Source of the DNA: Methanosarcina vacuolata Z-761
Lineage (GTDB): Archaea; Halobacteriota; Methanosarcinia; Methanosarcinales; Methanosarcinaceae
Length of the DNA: 64,000 nt
Direction of reading: 5' to 3'
NCBI RefSeq assembly: GCF_000969905.1
Contig: NZ_CP009520.1
Location: 1,364,001 to 1,428,000 of the forward strand
Shown piece by piece: positions 24,937-33,732 of the stretch (positions are counted from its first letter, which is position 1; every line of letters starts with the position of its first letter). Position numbers and translations under genes: made by a program. The notes under the pieces are model-generated. The model saw only the letters and a program-made list of their open reading frames with translations. It was not told the DNA's origin and made no database searches.

Positions 24937-25398
24937 ATGAATGCAAGTTTAAATAGTGATATGAAAAACAGCTTCAAACAGAAATCATCGATTCCTAATA
25001 AATATTTAATTTTGATTGCAGGCATCGTTTGGATGTTTGCTGGAACAATGGTAATAGAGACTGGATTACCCTATTTTATAAATCAAGGGAGATATATTTT
25101 TAGTGTTTTTTTAGCTGCTTCAGTATTTTCAGTATTTTATTTTTTCATTTTCTCTAAATTAGTTGAGAAGCACACGACTCGAATAAGTAAAGATAATAGA
25201 AAGAAAATGTTTGTTCTGGAATTTTTTGATAAAAAGTCATACCTGATTATGGTGGTAATGATATTAGGTGGAATTACTATTCGGAAATTTAGTCTTTTGC
25301 CAGCTTTTGACATAGGATTCTTTTATGTTGGGATTGGTTTGGCACTGTTCTCATGTGGCATGAAGTTTGTGTATAAATTTACGACTTCGTCTTTTTGA
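24937..25398 (+). CDS. Hypothetical membrane protein (153 aa)
   Basis: Four predicted membrane segments: YLILIAGIVWMFAGTMVI, YIFSVFLAASVFSVFYFFIF, SYLIMVVMILGGITI and IGFFYVGIGLALFSCGMKF, with a basic cytoplasmic loop between the second and third (EKHTTRISKDNRKKM). No recognised family and no catalytic motif. ATG at 24937 or 24961; neither has a clear ribosome binding site. Hydrophobic periodicity and length support a real gene. Confidence 0.65.
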   Translation: MNASLNSDMKNSFKQKSSIPNKYLILIAGIVWMFAGTMVIETGLPYFINQGRYIFSVFLAASVFSVFYFFIFSKLVEKHTTRISKDNRKKMFVLEFFDKKSYLIMVVMILGGITIRKFSLLPAFDIGFFYVGIGLALFSCGMKFVYKFTTSSF

Positions 25399-25429
25399 TT
25401 GAATAACCTGGAAGAACTATCTACACTAT

Positions 25430-25576
25430 CTTCCGACTTTTTAGGCGCATATATGCTTTTCCGTATCTCTGTGAGGTCAGATTATTGCTATTTAGAAAAT
25501 TTACCTTGCATATGATGTGCTTAAGTCTAAGCACATGTATCGATATCATGCGACATTTATGTGCTTAAAAATGCGC
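25430..25576 (+). repeat. 150-bp dispersed palindromic repeat, copy A
   Basis: Matches the reverse complement of 32850-33000 along its length, from CTTCCGACTTTTTAGGCGCA to TTTATGTGCTTAAAAATGCG. Inside are several inverted motifs built on GTGCTTAA/TTAAGCAC, including TGTGCTTAAGTCTAAGCACA and a CATGTATCGATATC centre. Non-coding; it lies in the spacer downstream of the membrane-protein gene. The rest of 25577-25792 is AT-rich with nothing recognised. Confidence 0.85.
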
Positions 25577-25792
25577 AACTTTGATTTTAACTCCATTATA
25601 TTTCGCAAAAATTTCATTGGCACTTAATACCATTGATACAATATCCCTGAACTCAGGTTATATAATGAATAAATCGGGCACATGGCAATCCCCATAGCCC
25701 TATGAACATCCTGAATATGATATATAAAACTTAAAAAGGTTACAGCGGGAAGAATTAAATTCTGAATTGAAAATTGAATTCTCAATCTGGCT

Positions 25793-26671
25793 TTAAACTT
25801 CCAGCCCTTCTTCTTTAAGGAAATGGTCAATCAGCTTCCTTGCAATGCTTATTTTCCCAGGCAGCCCAGGCAGGTTTTCAACCGAAAACCATCCGGCATC
25901 TTCTATCTCAAATCCATCGGGCTGGATATCCCCTGAATCGTACTCCGCAGTAAACCCGATCATAAGAGAATTCGGAAACGGCCAGGCCTGTGTTCCAAAA
26001 TAATTGATATTTTTGACCTTAATTCCCACTTCTTCCCTTGTTTCCCTGACTACCGCAGCTTCGGCTGATTCTCCTGGTTCAACAAAACCGGCTATCAAAC
26101 CGTACAGGCCTGGCATAAAATTCGGTGACCTTGCCATTAAAACCTCATGACCTTTTCGGATAAGTACAATAACGGCAGGCGAGATTCTCGGGTAGAAAAG
26201 CTCCCCGCAGTCAGGGCATTCCTTTCCTCTTTCGCCGGGTTTTTGCGCGGTCTTTGCCCCGCATCGGCTGCAATACTGATTTGTTCTATCCCACTCCATA
26301 ATCTGGACGGCTTTATTCACAAGTGCAAAGCACTTTTCACTCATTTCCGTATACGCCTGTCTGAGGTCTGCGAATTTCATTCCCTCAGGTGCCTGTGCAT
26401 CTTCAGGCAATTCCACGGAATAGCAGTGAGTTCCCTCAAGTGTTCCAAGATACTGTTCCCGGGTTCCTGGAAGCCCGAGCTCTCCAAAGTCCAGCATTTT
26501 TGGAATTGCTCCTGGATTTTTATTAAGCTTGAGGAGAACCTCGCGGCCCCGGAAAATAAACCAGAGCGCTTTTTCCGTCCTGTCAACTGGCGGCTCGATG
26601 CCTATGATAAATTCCGGGAAGAATTCCGGGCAAATGGGATTTTCCCTGTCTACTGGGGTCATAATGTACAT
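25793..26671 (-). CDS. nudC: NADH pyrophosphatase, NudC-type Nudix hydrolase
   Basis: A 292-residue enzyme hydrolysing NAD(H) to NMN(H) and AMP; bacterial NudC also removes NAD caps from RNA. The order is that of the family: N-terminal domain, zinc ribbon CSRCGAKTAQ with partner ECPDCGELFYP, then the Nudix box GFVEPGESAEAAVVRETREE (followed by VG), with the family's downstream stretch FGTQAWPFPNSLMIGF, equivalent to the SQPWPFPxS motif that confers NADH specificity. All catalytic glutamates are present. ATG at 26671, with a second ATG four codons in. Single gene. Confidence 0.93.
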   Translation of the reverse strand: MYIMTPVDRENPICPEFFPEFIIGIEPPVDRTEKALWFIFRGREVLLKLNKNPGAIPKMLDFGELGLPGTREQYLGTLEGTHCYSVELPEDAQAPEGMKFADLRQAYTEMSEKCFALVNKAVQIMEWDRTNQYCSRCGAKTAQKPGERGKECPDCGELFYPRISPAVIVLIRKGHEVLMARSPNFMPGLYGLIAGFVEPGESAEAAVVRETREEVGIKVKNINYFGTQAWPFPNSLMIGFTAEYDSGDIQPDGFEIEDAGWFSVENLPGLPGKISIARKLIDHFLKEEGLEV

Positions 26672-26857
26672 ACTTATTGTTTTTGTTCTATATATGGTTA
26701 CAGGAATATTTTATTTCAGGAGCAATTTGATTTCAGGACATCTAATTTAAAACCACTTATTATTTCCGTTTTTTTCGGCTACAAGTGTTTCGTTTACTCC
26801 AGTTTGTAAAAAAGAACCAGAAGAATAAATCCATGCACAAAATCCAGACAAAGCGGT

Positions 26858-26944
26858 GGATCAAACGAGTGAGCGTTTGTGATCGAGCGAACGAGAGTTT
26901 GTGATCAAGCAAACGAGCATCTGTGGTCAAGTGAGTGAGCGTTT
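26858..26944. repeat. 22-bp tandem repeat (four diverged copies)
   Basis: Four head-to-tail copies of a unit like GATCAAACGAGTGAGCGTTT (+GT), differing at several positions each. The GAGCGAACGAG core resembles the start of the element at 22684. It lies upstream of nudC, between two minus-strand genes. Confidence 0.8.
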
Positions 26945-26988
26945 GAATATTAAAGTAAGTCAAAAAAGCCTTCAATGTCTGGTAATCT

Positions 26989-27047
26989 AAAGAAAAAGAA
27001 AAAGAAAATGAAAAAGAAAAAGAAAATGAAAATGAAAAAGAAAAAGG
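26989..27047. repeat. Polypurine tract of GAAAAA/GAAAAT units
   Basis: About ten units of AAAGAAAAAG/AAAATG type make an uninterrupted purine strand of nearly 60 bases next to the 3' end of the Ca-ATPase gene. On the transcribed (minus) strand this becomes a pyrimidine/T-rich tract and may terminate transcription of that gene. Confidence 0.75.
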
Positions 27048-27101
27048 ATATGCTTGAAAACAAACTCTATTTATTGGTTTTACTGTTTTGTTCTTTTGAT
27101 T

Positions 27102-29762
27102 TTACCTGTGAGTTCTCCATTCCAGATACTTCATAAACTCCATGGCTATAAGTGTGGTCGAAGCCAGTGGAATTATCATTGCCCAGTCGGAAAGCGAGAG
27201 GGGAACAGTCCTGAAAGCCGTCTGCATAATAGGCACGTAAACCGCTGCAAGCTGCAGGAGTACAGTGCTCAGTACGGCATAGATAAGGGACCTGTTAGTA
27301 AAGATTCCCAGAGACAAGACCGAATACCTCTCAGAACGCCAGTTAAAGGCGTTGAACATCAGGGAAATAACCACCAGGGTAAAGATCAGAGTCTGGATTT
27401 TTGGGAGGGAAACTCCATTATTGAGAGACTCATAAAGGACCCAGATAGACTGGATTGCAATCAAAGCTCCTAATCCAAGGCTTGCTGTAAGCATTTTCCT
27501 GGAAACGAGCCCTTCTTTTGCCTTAGTTGGTTTTTGCTTCATAAGCCCTCTGTCAGGAGCTTCCATGGAAAGCGCCATTGGGGGCAGGCCATCTGTTATA
27601 AGGTTGATCCACAGGATCTGGACCGCAATGACAGGCAGAGTATGCCAGGCAAGCACTCCTACAAGGACAATGATAACAAGGCCTATGTGACAGGTAAGAC
27701 CGTAGGCAATAAAGTTTTTAATGTTTTTCAGGATATTCCGGCCCTCTTCGACTGCTGACACGATAGATGCAAAGTTGTCATCAGTCAGGATCATACTCGA
27801 AGCTTCCTTGCTGACGTCCGTGCCTGTAATGCCCATTGCAATGCCCATATCTGCGGCTTTCAGGGCAGGAGCATCATTTACCCCGTCTCCGGTCATTGCA
27901 ACTATATATCCTTTTTTCTTTAGAGCCTCAACCACTCTCAGCTTATGCTCTGGATAAACCCTTGCATAGACCGAAACTTTCTCCACGATCTCCTCAAATT
28001 CCCTATCGCCAAGTGCCTCCAGTTCGGTACCTGTAAGGACAAGGTCTCCTTCCCGGAAAATCCCAAGTTCCCTTGCAATCGCAAAAGCCGTGGTCTTGTG
28101 GTCGCCTGTAATCATTATGGTTCGGATTCCTGCACTGGTACAGGTGGCAATTCCAACCTTTACTTCTTCTCTTGGTAGGTCACGCATACCCGTGAGCCCT
28201 GAGAAAACCATCTCTTTTTCAGCTTCCTCAGGAAGGATGTCTTCTGGGACCTTGCGGTAGGCAAATCCCATAACCCTGAGAGTCTGATTTGCCAGGTCGT
28301 TTACAACATTCAGGATTTCCTGCTTTCTTTCAGGGGTTAGCTCTTCCTCATGTTCTCCAAGGAAAATTTTCGTACAGGAAGCAAGAATGACCTCAGGAGC
28401 CCCTTTGGAATATGCATACAGTCCATCTTCGGAACTGTTCAGGGTAGTCATCATCTTCCTCTCGGAAGAAAAAGGAACTTCCCCTTTACGCTCGTGTTTC
28501 TCCTCAAGGGCTTTTTTCCAGATGCCTTCTTTAGCTGCTGCGACTACAAGAGCACCTTCGGTAGGGTCACCTGTGATATCCCAGACACCTTCGTTCTCAA
28601 ACAGTCCTGCATCGTTACAGAGGGTTCCTGTAGCCAGTAGCCTGTGAAGGTGAATATCTTCAGAAACAGGTTTGTCTCCATTGAAAAAATCTCCTGTGGG
28701 TTTGTACCCTTCGCCTGTAACTTTTAAGAGGGCTCCGTTTACGTACACCTTTTCAACGGTCATCTTGTTCTGGGTAAGCGTCCCGGTCTTGTCGGTACAG
28801 ATTATGTTAGTTGAACCAAGTGTTTCTACCGATGGCAGTTTTCTTACAAGGGCATGCCTTTTTACCATTCTTCGGACACCAAGTGCAAGCCCGACTGTCA
28901 CAACTGCAGGAAGAGCTTCCGGAATTGCCGCAACGGCAAGGGCAACTCCCCAGAGGAACATCTCAAAAGGATCAAAACCCTCTATGATTCCGAGTATAGC
29001 CACAAAAGCCACAACTATAAGGGTTGCAATCCCGAGCCAGCGCCCGAACTGGTCAAGTTTTTCCTGAAGGGGAGTTCTTTCCCTTTCAATTTCTTCAAGA
29101 AGCCCGGCCAGCTTTCCGAAAGCCGTGCTCATGCCCGTTGCCGTAATAACGGCTTTTCCCCTGCCGTAAGTGACCGAGGTTCCGGTATAAGCTATATTTT
29201 TCCTGTCAGGCTGCGGAGTTTCAGGAGGGAAAATCGCGGTGCTTTTTTCTACAGGAACGGATTCTCCGGTAAGGGAGGATTCGTCTATCTGCAAGGAGAG
29301 CGCTTCAAGCAATCTCGCATCAGCAGGAATCCTGTCTCCTGCTTGCAAAAGCAAAATATCGCCCGGGACAAGCAGGGAAGAAAGGACTTTTACCTCTTTC
29401 CCGTCCCTCAAAATCAGGGCTTCAGGACTGGTCAACGATTTCAAAAGTTTGATTGACTCTTCGGCCCTGTACTCCTGAACAAAACCGAGCACGCCTGCAA
29501 GGATTACAGTAAACAGGATAACAAAAGCGTCAACAAACTCCCCTAGAAAAGCGGAAACCAGTGCTGCAGCAATTAAAATAATAATCAGAAAACTCTTGAA
29601 CTGGGAAAGAAAAAGTTTTACAACTGACGTCTTTTCTTCTTCTTTAAGTTCGTTTTTTCCGTATTTTTCAAGCCGTTTTTCCGCCTCTTCCGAACTCAGC
29701 CCTGTTTCTTCGGATGTGTTCAGAGTTTTTAGAACCGCATCTGCGGCTTCATCATAATACAT
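27102..29762 (-). CDS. Ca2+-transporting P-type ATPase (SERCA/PMR1-like, type IIA)
   Basis: An 886-residue ATP-driven cation pump. In order: N-terminal cation-ATPase domain (GLSSEEAEKRLEKYGKNEL), TM1-2, actuator with SSLTGESVPVEKS, TM4 signature VAAIPEALPAVVTVGLALG (PEAL as in PMR1 and Listeria LMCA1, a one-Ca2+-site type), phosphorylation site CTDKTGTLTQNKMTVEK, KGAPEVILASC in the nucleotide domain, MTGDGVNDAPALKAADMGIAM and TM6 WINLITDGLPPMALSMEAP. A complete pump, most likely exporting Ca2+ and perhaps Mn2+. ATG at 29762. It is the second P-type ATPase in the window and stands alone. Confidence 0.92.
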   Translation of the reverse strand: MYYDEAADAVLKTLNTSEETGLSSEEAEKRLEKYGKNELKEEEKTSVVKLFLSQFKSFLIIILIAAALVSAFLGEFVDAFVILFTVILAGVLGFVQEYRAEESIKLLKSLTSPEALILRDGKEVKVLSSLLVPGDILLLQAGDRIPADARLLEALSLQIDESSLTGESVPVEKSTAIFPPETPQPDRKNIAYTGTSVTYGRGKAVITATGMSTAFGKLAGLLEEIERERTPLQEKLDQFGRWLGIATLIVVAFVAILGIIEGFDPFEMFLWGVALAVAAIPEALPAVVTVGLALGVRRMVKRHALVRKLPSVETLGSTNIICTDKTGTLTQNKMTVEKVYVNGALLKVTGEGYKPTGDFFNGDKPVSEDIHLHRLLATGTLCNDAGLFENEGVWDITGDPTEGALVVAAAKEGIWKKALEEKHERKGEVPFSSERKMMTTLNSSEDGLYAYSKGAPEVILASCTKIFLGEHEEELTPERKQEILNVVNDLANQTLRVMGFAYRKVPEDILPEEAEKEMVFSGLTGMRDLPREEVKVGIATCTSAGIRTIMITGDHKTTAFAIARELGIFREGDLVLTGTELEALGDREFEEIVEKVSVYARVYPEHKLRVVEALKKKGYIVAMTGDGVNDAPALKAADMGIAMGITGTDVSKEASSMILTDDNFASIVSAVEEGRNILKNIKNFIAYGLTCHIGLVIIVLVGVLAWHTLPVIAVQILWINLITDGLPPMALSMEAPDRGLMKQKPTKAKEGLVSRKMLTASLGLGALIAIQSIWVLYESLNNGVSLPKIQTLIFTLVVISLMFNAFNWRSERYSVLSLGIFTNRSLIYAVLSTVLLQLAAVYVPIMQTAFRTVPLSLSDWAMIIPLASTTLIAMEFMKYLEWRTHR

Positions 29763-29928
29763 CTAGTCTTTATCTCCAGTCAATCAGACAATCGCTTTAA
29801 TTTTAAAGCGTCCATAACTTGCCAGTTCTAAATATAATATTCAAGGTAGTAATAATATTAATAGAATATAGAACTTGGGATGTAAAAAATTAATAATGAT
29901 ATTCATTTTCTGAGAACGTCCTTAAAGG

Positions 29929-30146
<218 letters not shown>

Positions 30147-30231
30147 TCTTTCAAAAAACAAACATTGGTTGCAAATATTGCTTTTCCCTCCAGCTACTCC
30201 ATATAGAAGCACAACAGAATATTACTGAAAA

Positions 30232-30384
30232 ATGACAAGAGAAGACTTAACGTCAATAAAATCATTCAAGAATGGTAAAGTATTGAAGGAAGATAAACCC
30301 GCTAGATGGAGACTACATATTTATAAAATAAGTAAAGAAAATCACTTTCCTGAATGTACTACTTCTCAGAATGTTGGAAGATGA
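30232..30384 (+). CDS. Doubtful small open frame (50 aa)
   Basis: ATG at 30232 to TGA at 30382. The product is basic (MTREDLTSIKSFKNGKV, then RWRLHIYKISKENHF) and looks moderately protein-like, but there is no ribosome binding site and no recognised family. It could be a remnant of a larger gene or chance. Confidence 0.2.
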   Translation: MTREDLTSIKSFKNGKVLKEDKPARWRLHIYKISKENHFPECTTSQNVGR

Positions 30385-30415
30385 GCAAAAAATAAGAAAT
30401 GGGGCAAGTTTTAAT

Positions 30416-30511
30416 TCATAATAAATTGGCAATTCCAATTAATATCATGATCGTTATTATTAACGCACCCATTATATCCCAGAAGTTTTCCCATAAATTA
30501 GTACGTGACAT
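30416..30511 (-). CDS. Very small membrane protein (31 aa)
   Basis: ATG at 30511 is preceded by GAGGGGGTGAAAT, one of the strongest ribosome binding sites in the window. The 31-residue product has a short polar N-terminus (MSRTNLWENFWD) and one hydrophobic helix (IMGALIITIMILIGIANLL) running to the stop, with no tail. It is the only plausible gene in the 1.2-kb gap between the Ca-ATPase and DUF2173 genes. Single-span peptides like this often modulate a membrane partner; no partner is indicated here. The case rests on the start signal and amphipathic-to-hydrophobic design. Confidence 0.55.
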   Translation of the reverse strand: MSRTNLWENFWDIMGALIITIMILIGIANLL

Positions 30512-30967
30512 ATTTCACCCCCTCAGAGTATAATGCGAAAATAATTAATAAAGTTAGTTGTTCCAGCCTGTTTTTTGAAAAGAGTTTTGAACCTGTATTT
30601 CCGCACAAATTAACCGCATTAGAGGAAATCGTTTATCGAGGTCCGTATACATTGTGTCTTCGGTTAAGTGAGGAATCATGACAAATTGCGTCAATTTTCT
30701 AAACATTTATTAAATATTGTAATAGATTCCAAAATGGAACATGGGGGATATGGTATCGATTTCATGTAAAAGACAAAAGTTTAAAGACGGCTTCTAATGC
30801 AAAATCGATAGCTTTCAGGCAAGAAAAAAACCATGGTTAGGAAAACCTTACTACTCAAGGTATGACGAGATCAATAGTCAAAAAAGGATGGGTGAAAAGT
30901 ACTTTCATTTCTTTGTGCCTGTTATTAAGAATATCATGTGTGTTTTGGTATTAATAATATTAAGGCA
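30512..30967. other. Intergenic, no gene recognised
   Basis: AT-rich spacer; promoter for the 31-residue peptide expected at its left end. No repeat shared with other loci was seen. Confidence 0.5.
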
Positions 30968-31318
30968 TTAACACATTCCCAGAGCCATAAAGAGCTTCTT
31001 TAAATCCGCTTTTGACTTATCAACAAAAACCCCTCTCGTTCCCGAGATCATAACGGTCCAGTCTCCGCCGCTGTACATCCAGTTTTGCTGAGGTACCCAG
31101 TTCATCTTGTAGAGTTGCGTGTAAGCGCTGGCCAGAGCATCGAACATCAGGTTCACGGCTCCGCAGAATTTTGCAGTCATCTCGGCCATTTCTTTTGGCA
31201 TTTCATCTCTTGACTTATACTCCACAAGCTTTCCTTCGGGACTGAAAATCCCGGCTGCCATTACCCCGTCAAACTTCAGAAGTTCATCTAACGATAAATT
31301 GCATTCCTGTACAATCAT
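30968..31318 (-). CDS. DUF2173 (roadblock-like) protein
   Basis: A 116-residue soluble protein. The start LDELLKFDGVMAAGIFSPEGKLVEYKS is the family signature, followed by a helix (EMAEMTAKFCGAVNLMFDALA), the aromatic stretch NWVPQQNWMYSGGDWTVMI and a C-terminal helix DLKKLFMALGMC. DUF2173 resembles the roadblock/LC7 fold used in small-GTPase and dynein regulation; in archaea its role is undefined. ATG at 31318 follows TTGGGGGTTAG. Single gene. Confidence 0.85.
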   Translation of the reverse strand: MIVQECNLSLDELLKFDGVMAAGIFSPEGKLVEYKSRDEMPKEMAEMTAKFCGAVNLMFDALASAYTQLYKMNWVPQQNWMYSGGDWTVMISGTRGVFVDKSKADLKKLFMALGMC

Positions 31319-31710
31319 ATACTAACCCCCAATTAAATTCAGTATATGCCAATCAGCTGTCTATGCCTGTGAACTTATACCGTGAATTGTTTGCTAAATC
31401 TCAGGATTTTCCTAAATTCCTGTTTTATCCTTTAAATTGCTTTTATAGATATGCAGGCTTTTCCTCATGCCTCTGTGCATGACTCACTCAGTTTAGTGAA
31501 TAATGTTCAGTTCAGCAAGATAGTAATTCCTTCAGGCCTGTTTTTTGCGTAAAGGAATAAGAAGGGATTGGCATGATATTATATAAAAATATCAAATTAA
31601 AAAAAGAAAATTGAAAATTTAATTTAAACCGACCCCCCTCAGATATCTTCAAAAAATAACATTTTTCTTGTTATAACTTTTGGAGAATAAATAGAAAATC
31701 TGCATATATT

Positions 31711-31790
31711 ATCTCAAATTAAGCTTATCTCAAATTAAGCTTATCTCAAATCAAGCTTATCTCAAATTAAGCTTATCTCAAATTAAGCTT
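31711..31790. repeat. 16-bp tandem repeat (ATCTCAAATTAAGCTT), five copies
   Basis: Exactly five contiguous copies, with a single substitution in the third (TCAAGCTT). AAGCTT at each unit end makes a regular ladder. In the spacer upstream of DUF2173; the rest of 31319-31710 is AT-rich without a gene. Confidence 0.95.
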
Positions 31791-31873
31791 CGGGAAGAAA
31801 GGTAACGGAAGATTTCAACGGGGGCAAAAGGTCGAAATGCACGTTTGTTATTGTAATGTTATTGTAATTCCAA

Positions 31874-32050
31874 TTAGAATTTGTTCATTTTGTTTTTGAG
31901 CTCATCCAAAACCAGATTTTCCCCAGGTTTGAACTCTTTCTGAAATATGGCTGTTAAGAGTGAGAAGCTTATCATTTTTGCATTTTGTTTCATGTAATGT
32001 AAAGTTGTCTTCGAGAACCATAGTTTCTCTAATTAGCATATTGGAATATG
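31874..32050 (-). pseudogene. Possible remnant of a small gene (frameshifted)
   Basis: Minus-strand frames with protein-like composition: one carries MVLEDNFTLHETKCKNDKLL and another ends in FQKEFKPGENLVLDELKNKM (stop at 31874-31876). Joining them needs a single frameshift near FTLH. No family recognised, so this is weak. Confidence 0.25.
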
Positions 32051-32256
32051 AAACATTCAACACTTTTTTGTTGATTTTCTTGAGAACTTATCCTCTGCAC
32101 TCCAAACTAAGAGCGAACAAAACTAAATTTTCCAGTATTCTCTAGCAGGAGGCAACAAGCAAATGCTCATCCAAATATATAACACTAAATATAATTAAAT
32201 CACTATTTAATGTAAAAACGGAAATAACATAAACATCCCCAGGGAAAATCTGCAGG

Positions 32257-32766
32257 TTGACGGAGCTTATGATAAAAGCAGGTAGTTCTTTTTTTCACAA
32301 TGGAAAGCGCTGTACTACTGGTGCGGTTATCTTACTCAAAGGATTACCTTACATGGTTACGGTTTCTCATATATTTCGGGGTGAAGGAGACAATCTGACA
32401 GTTGACGGAATGAAACTCGTTGTTACAAGAATTTTAAAAGGCTACGATATAGCCTTGATAAAGCTTCCCTCTGACACTGCGGTTGAGATCACGGAATTTG
32501 GCAGTCCGGCCGAGCTGGAGCTAGCTGTTCTTGTTAACGATACTCGCACTATTAATTACTGCAGGGTGGCTAATTCTGGAGCTTCCTTGCTTTTTCTGGG
32601 CTTCCAGTGCCATGATATGCCTGATCCTGAGGATAGCGGCACTCCTGTCCTGCAGGGAGAAAAGGTAATAGGAATGATGACCTCAACAACCCTAGATACA
32701 TGCATGGGAATCGCGGTTTCATCGAAGATTCTACGCAGCCTACAAAAAATAAAAAATTATTACTAG
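32257..32766 (+). CDS. Trypsin-like serine protease fold protein
   Basis: A 169-residue compact beta-barrel-like protein with a credible catalytic triad: His38 in MVTVSHIF after the TGAVILLKGLPY strands, Asp64 in GYDIALIKL, and Ser127 in PEDSGTPVLQGEKVIGM, corresponding to the GDSGGP loop of chymotrypsin-fold peptidases. No signal peptide or membrane segment, so it would act in the cytosol, unlike most HtrA/DegP relatives, and it lacks a PDZ domain. Start TTG 32257 or ATG 32269; neither has ideal spacing. The triad spacing is shorter than usual, so it may be a minimal or regulatory member. Confidence 0.65.
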   Translation: MTELMIKAGSSFFHNGKRCTTGAVILLKGLPYMVTVSHIFRGEGDNLTVDGMKLVVTRILKGYDIALIKLPSDTAVEITEFGSPAELELAVLVNDTRTINYCRVANSGASLLFLGFQCHDMPDPEDSGTPVLQGEKVIGMMTSTTLDTCMGIAVSSKILRSLQKIKNYY

Positions 32767-32849
32767 TAACAACTATAAAACTCCTTATTTTTTGATTTAA
32801 AGGCTTTAGATACTTTATTTTTCCGTGCTTTCTCTCTGAAACCTTAGTT

Positions 32850-33000
32850 CCGCATTTTTAAGCACATAAATCTCGCTTGATATCGATACATGTGCTTAAA
32901 CTTAAGCACATTATATGCAAGGTAAAAATTTCTAAATCGCAATCATATGACCCCGCAGAGATACAGAAAAGCACATATGCGCCTAAAAAAGCGGAAGTTA
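32850..33000 (-). repeat. 150-bp dispersed palindromic repeat, copy B (inverted)
   Basis: Reverse-oriented partner of the element at 25430-25576, with the same internal TTAAGCAC/GTGCTTAA palindromes, GATATCGATACATGTGCTTA, and the CATATGCGCCTAAAAAAGCG end. It lies downstream of the protease-like gene. 33001-33211 is the queD promoter region. Confidence 0.85.
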
Positions 33001-33211
33001 GGCTGAAACTGAATTGGCGGACAGCATGTTTAGGGTGAGGTGTTCGCCCGCAATTTGATTTTTTACTTTCTCATCAAGTACCCCAGGGCTTTTGAAGCTT
33101 CAAAAGTTGCTGCAAAAGTTGCTTTTTATCATATTTTTTAAATATCGACAAATTTGGAAAACTATTTATCAAGTAACTGTATCATAAGTTCAACAAGGAG
33201 ATTTAGTAACT

Positions 33212-33583
33212 ATGTTTGAGTTAAAAGTTGTTACCCATTTTGCAGCAGCCCATCAGCTTAAAATGGTGGCCAAAAAGTGTGAAAACCTGCACGGACACAA
33301 CTGGAAGGTCGAAGTTTGTGTGGCTGGCGAAAAACTCAATGAAGCCGGAGTACTTGTGGACTTTGGAGAATTAAAACAGAATGTATCCGAAATCATGACA
33401 AGACTGGATCACAACTTTTTAAATGAGCTTGAATACTTTAATGACAGCAATCCACCATCTTCGGAAAACATTGCCCAGTACATAGCAACCTCCCTTCAAA
33501 CCATGATACAGAATCCAGAAATCAGGGTTACCAGTGTCACAGCATGGGAATCGGAGAATGCCTGTGCAACATATTTAACGTAA
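33212..33583 (+). CDS. queD: 6-carboxy/6-pyruvoyl-tetrahydropterin synthase, QueD family
   Basis: A 123-residue T-fold enzyme; the QueD branch turns 7,8-dihydroneopterin triphosphate into 6-carboxytetrahydropterin for the preQ0/archaeosine pathway. Zinc ligands and active-site residues are visible: FAAAHQL, LHGHNWKVEV, the catalytic Cys in KKCENLHGH (CxxxHGH), LDHNFLNEL and the C-terminal WESENACATY with Glu. AAGGAGA precedes the ATG. It stands alone here; other pathway genes are not in the window, so a pterin role is also possible. Confidence 0.88.
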   Translation: MFELKVVTHFAAAHQLKMVAKKCENLHGHNWKVEVCVAGEKLNEAGVLVDFGELKQNVSEIMTRLDHNFLNELEYFNDSNPPSSENIAQYIATSLQTMIQNPEIRVTSVTAWESENACATYLT

Positions 33584-33732
33584 TTCTTTTAAATGTCAGT
33601 CATTCAGTCATTATCTCTTTGGGCAGACGTATATTGAACTCTTAAATGGTTCTGAATCTGCGAACTCATTTCAGGATACAACAATAATATCTGCTATACA
33701 ATATAACTTTGAATCGGCGCTACTGGTTGTAT

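Noticed and set aside
31711-31790. Tandem array considered as a CRISPR
   Set aside because: Units are contiguous with no spacers; the same applies to every array in the window, and no cas gene is present.
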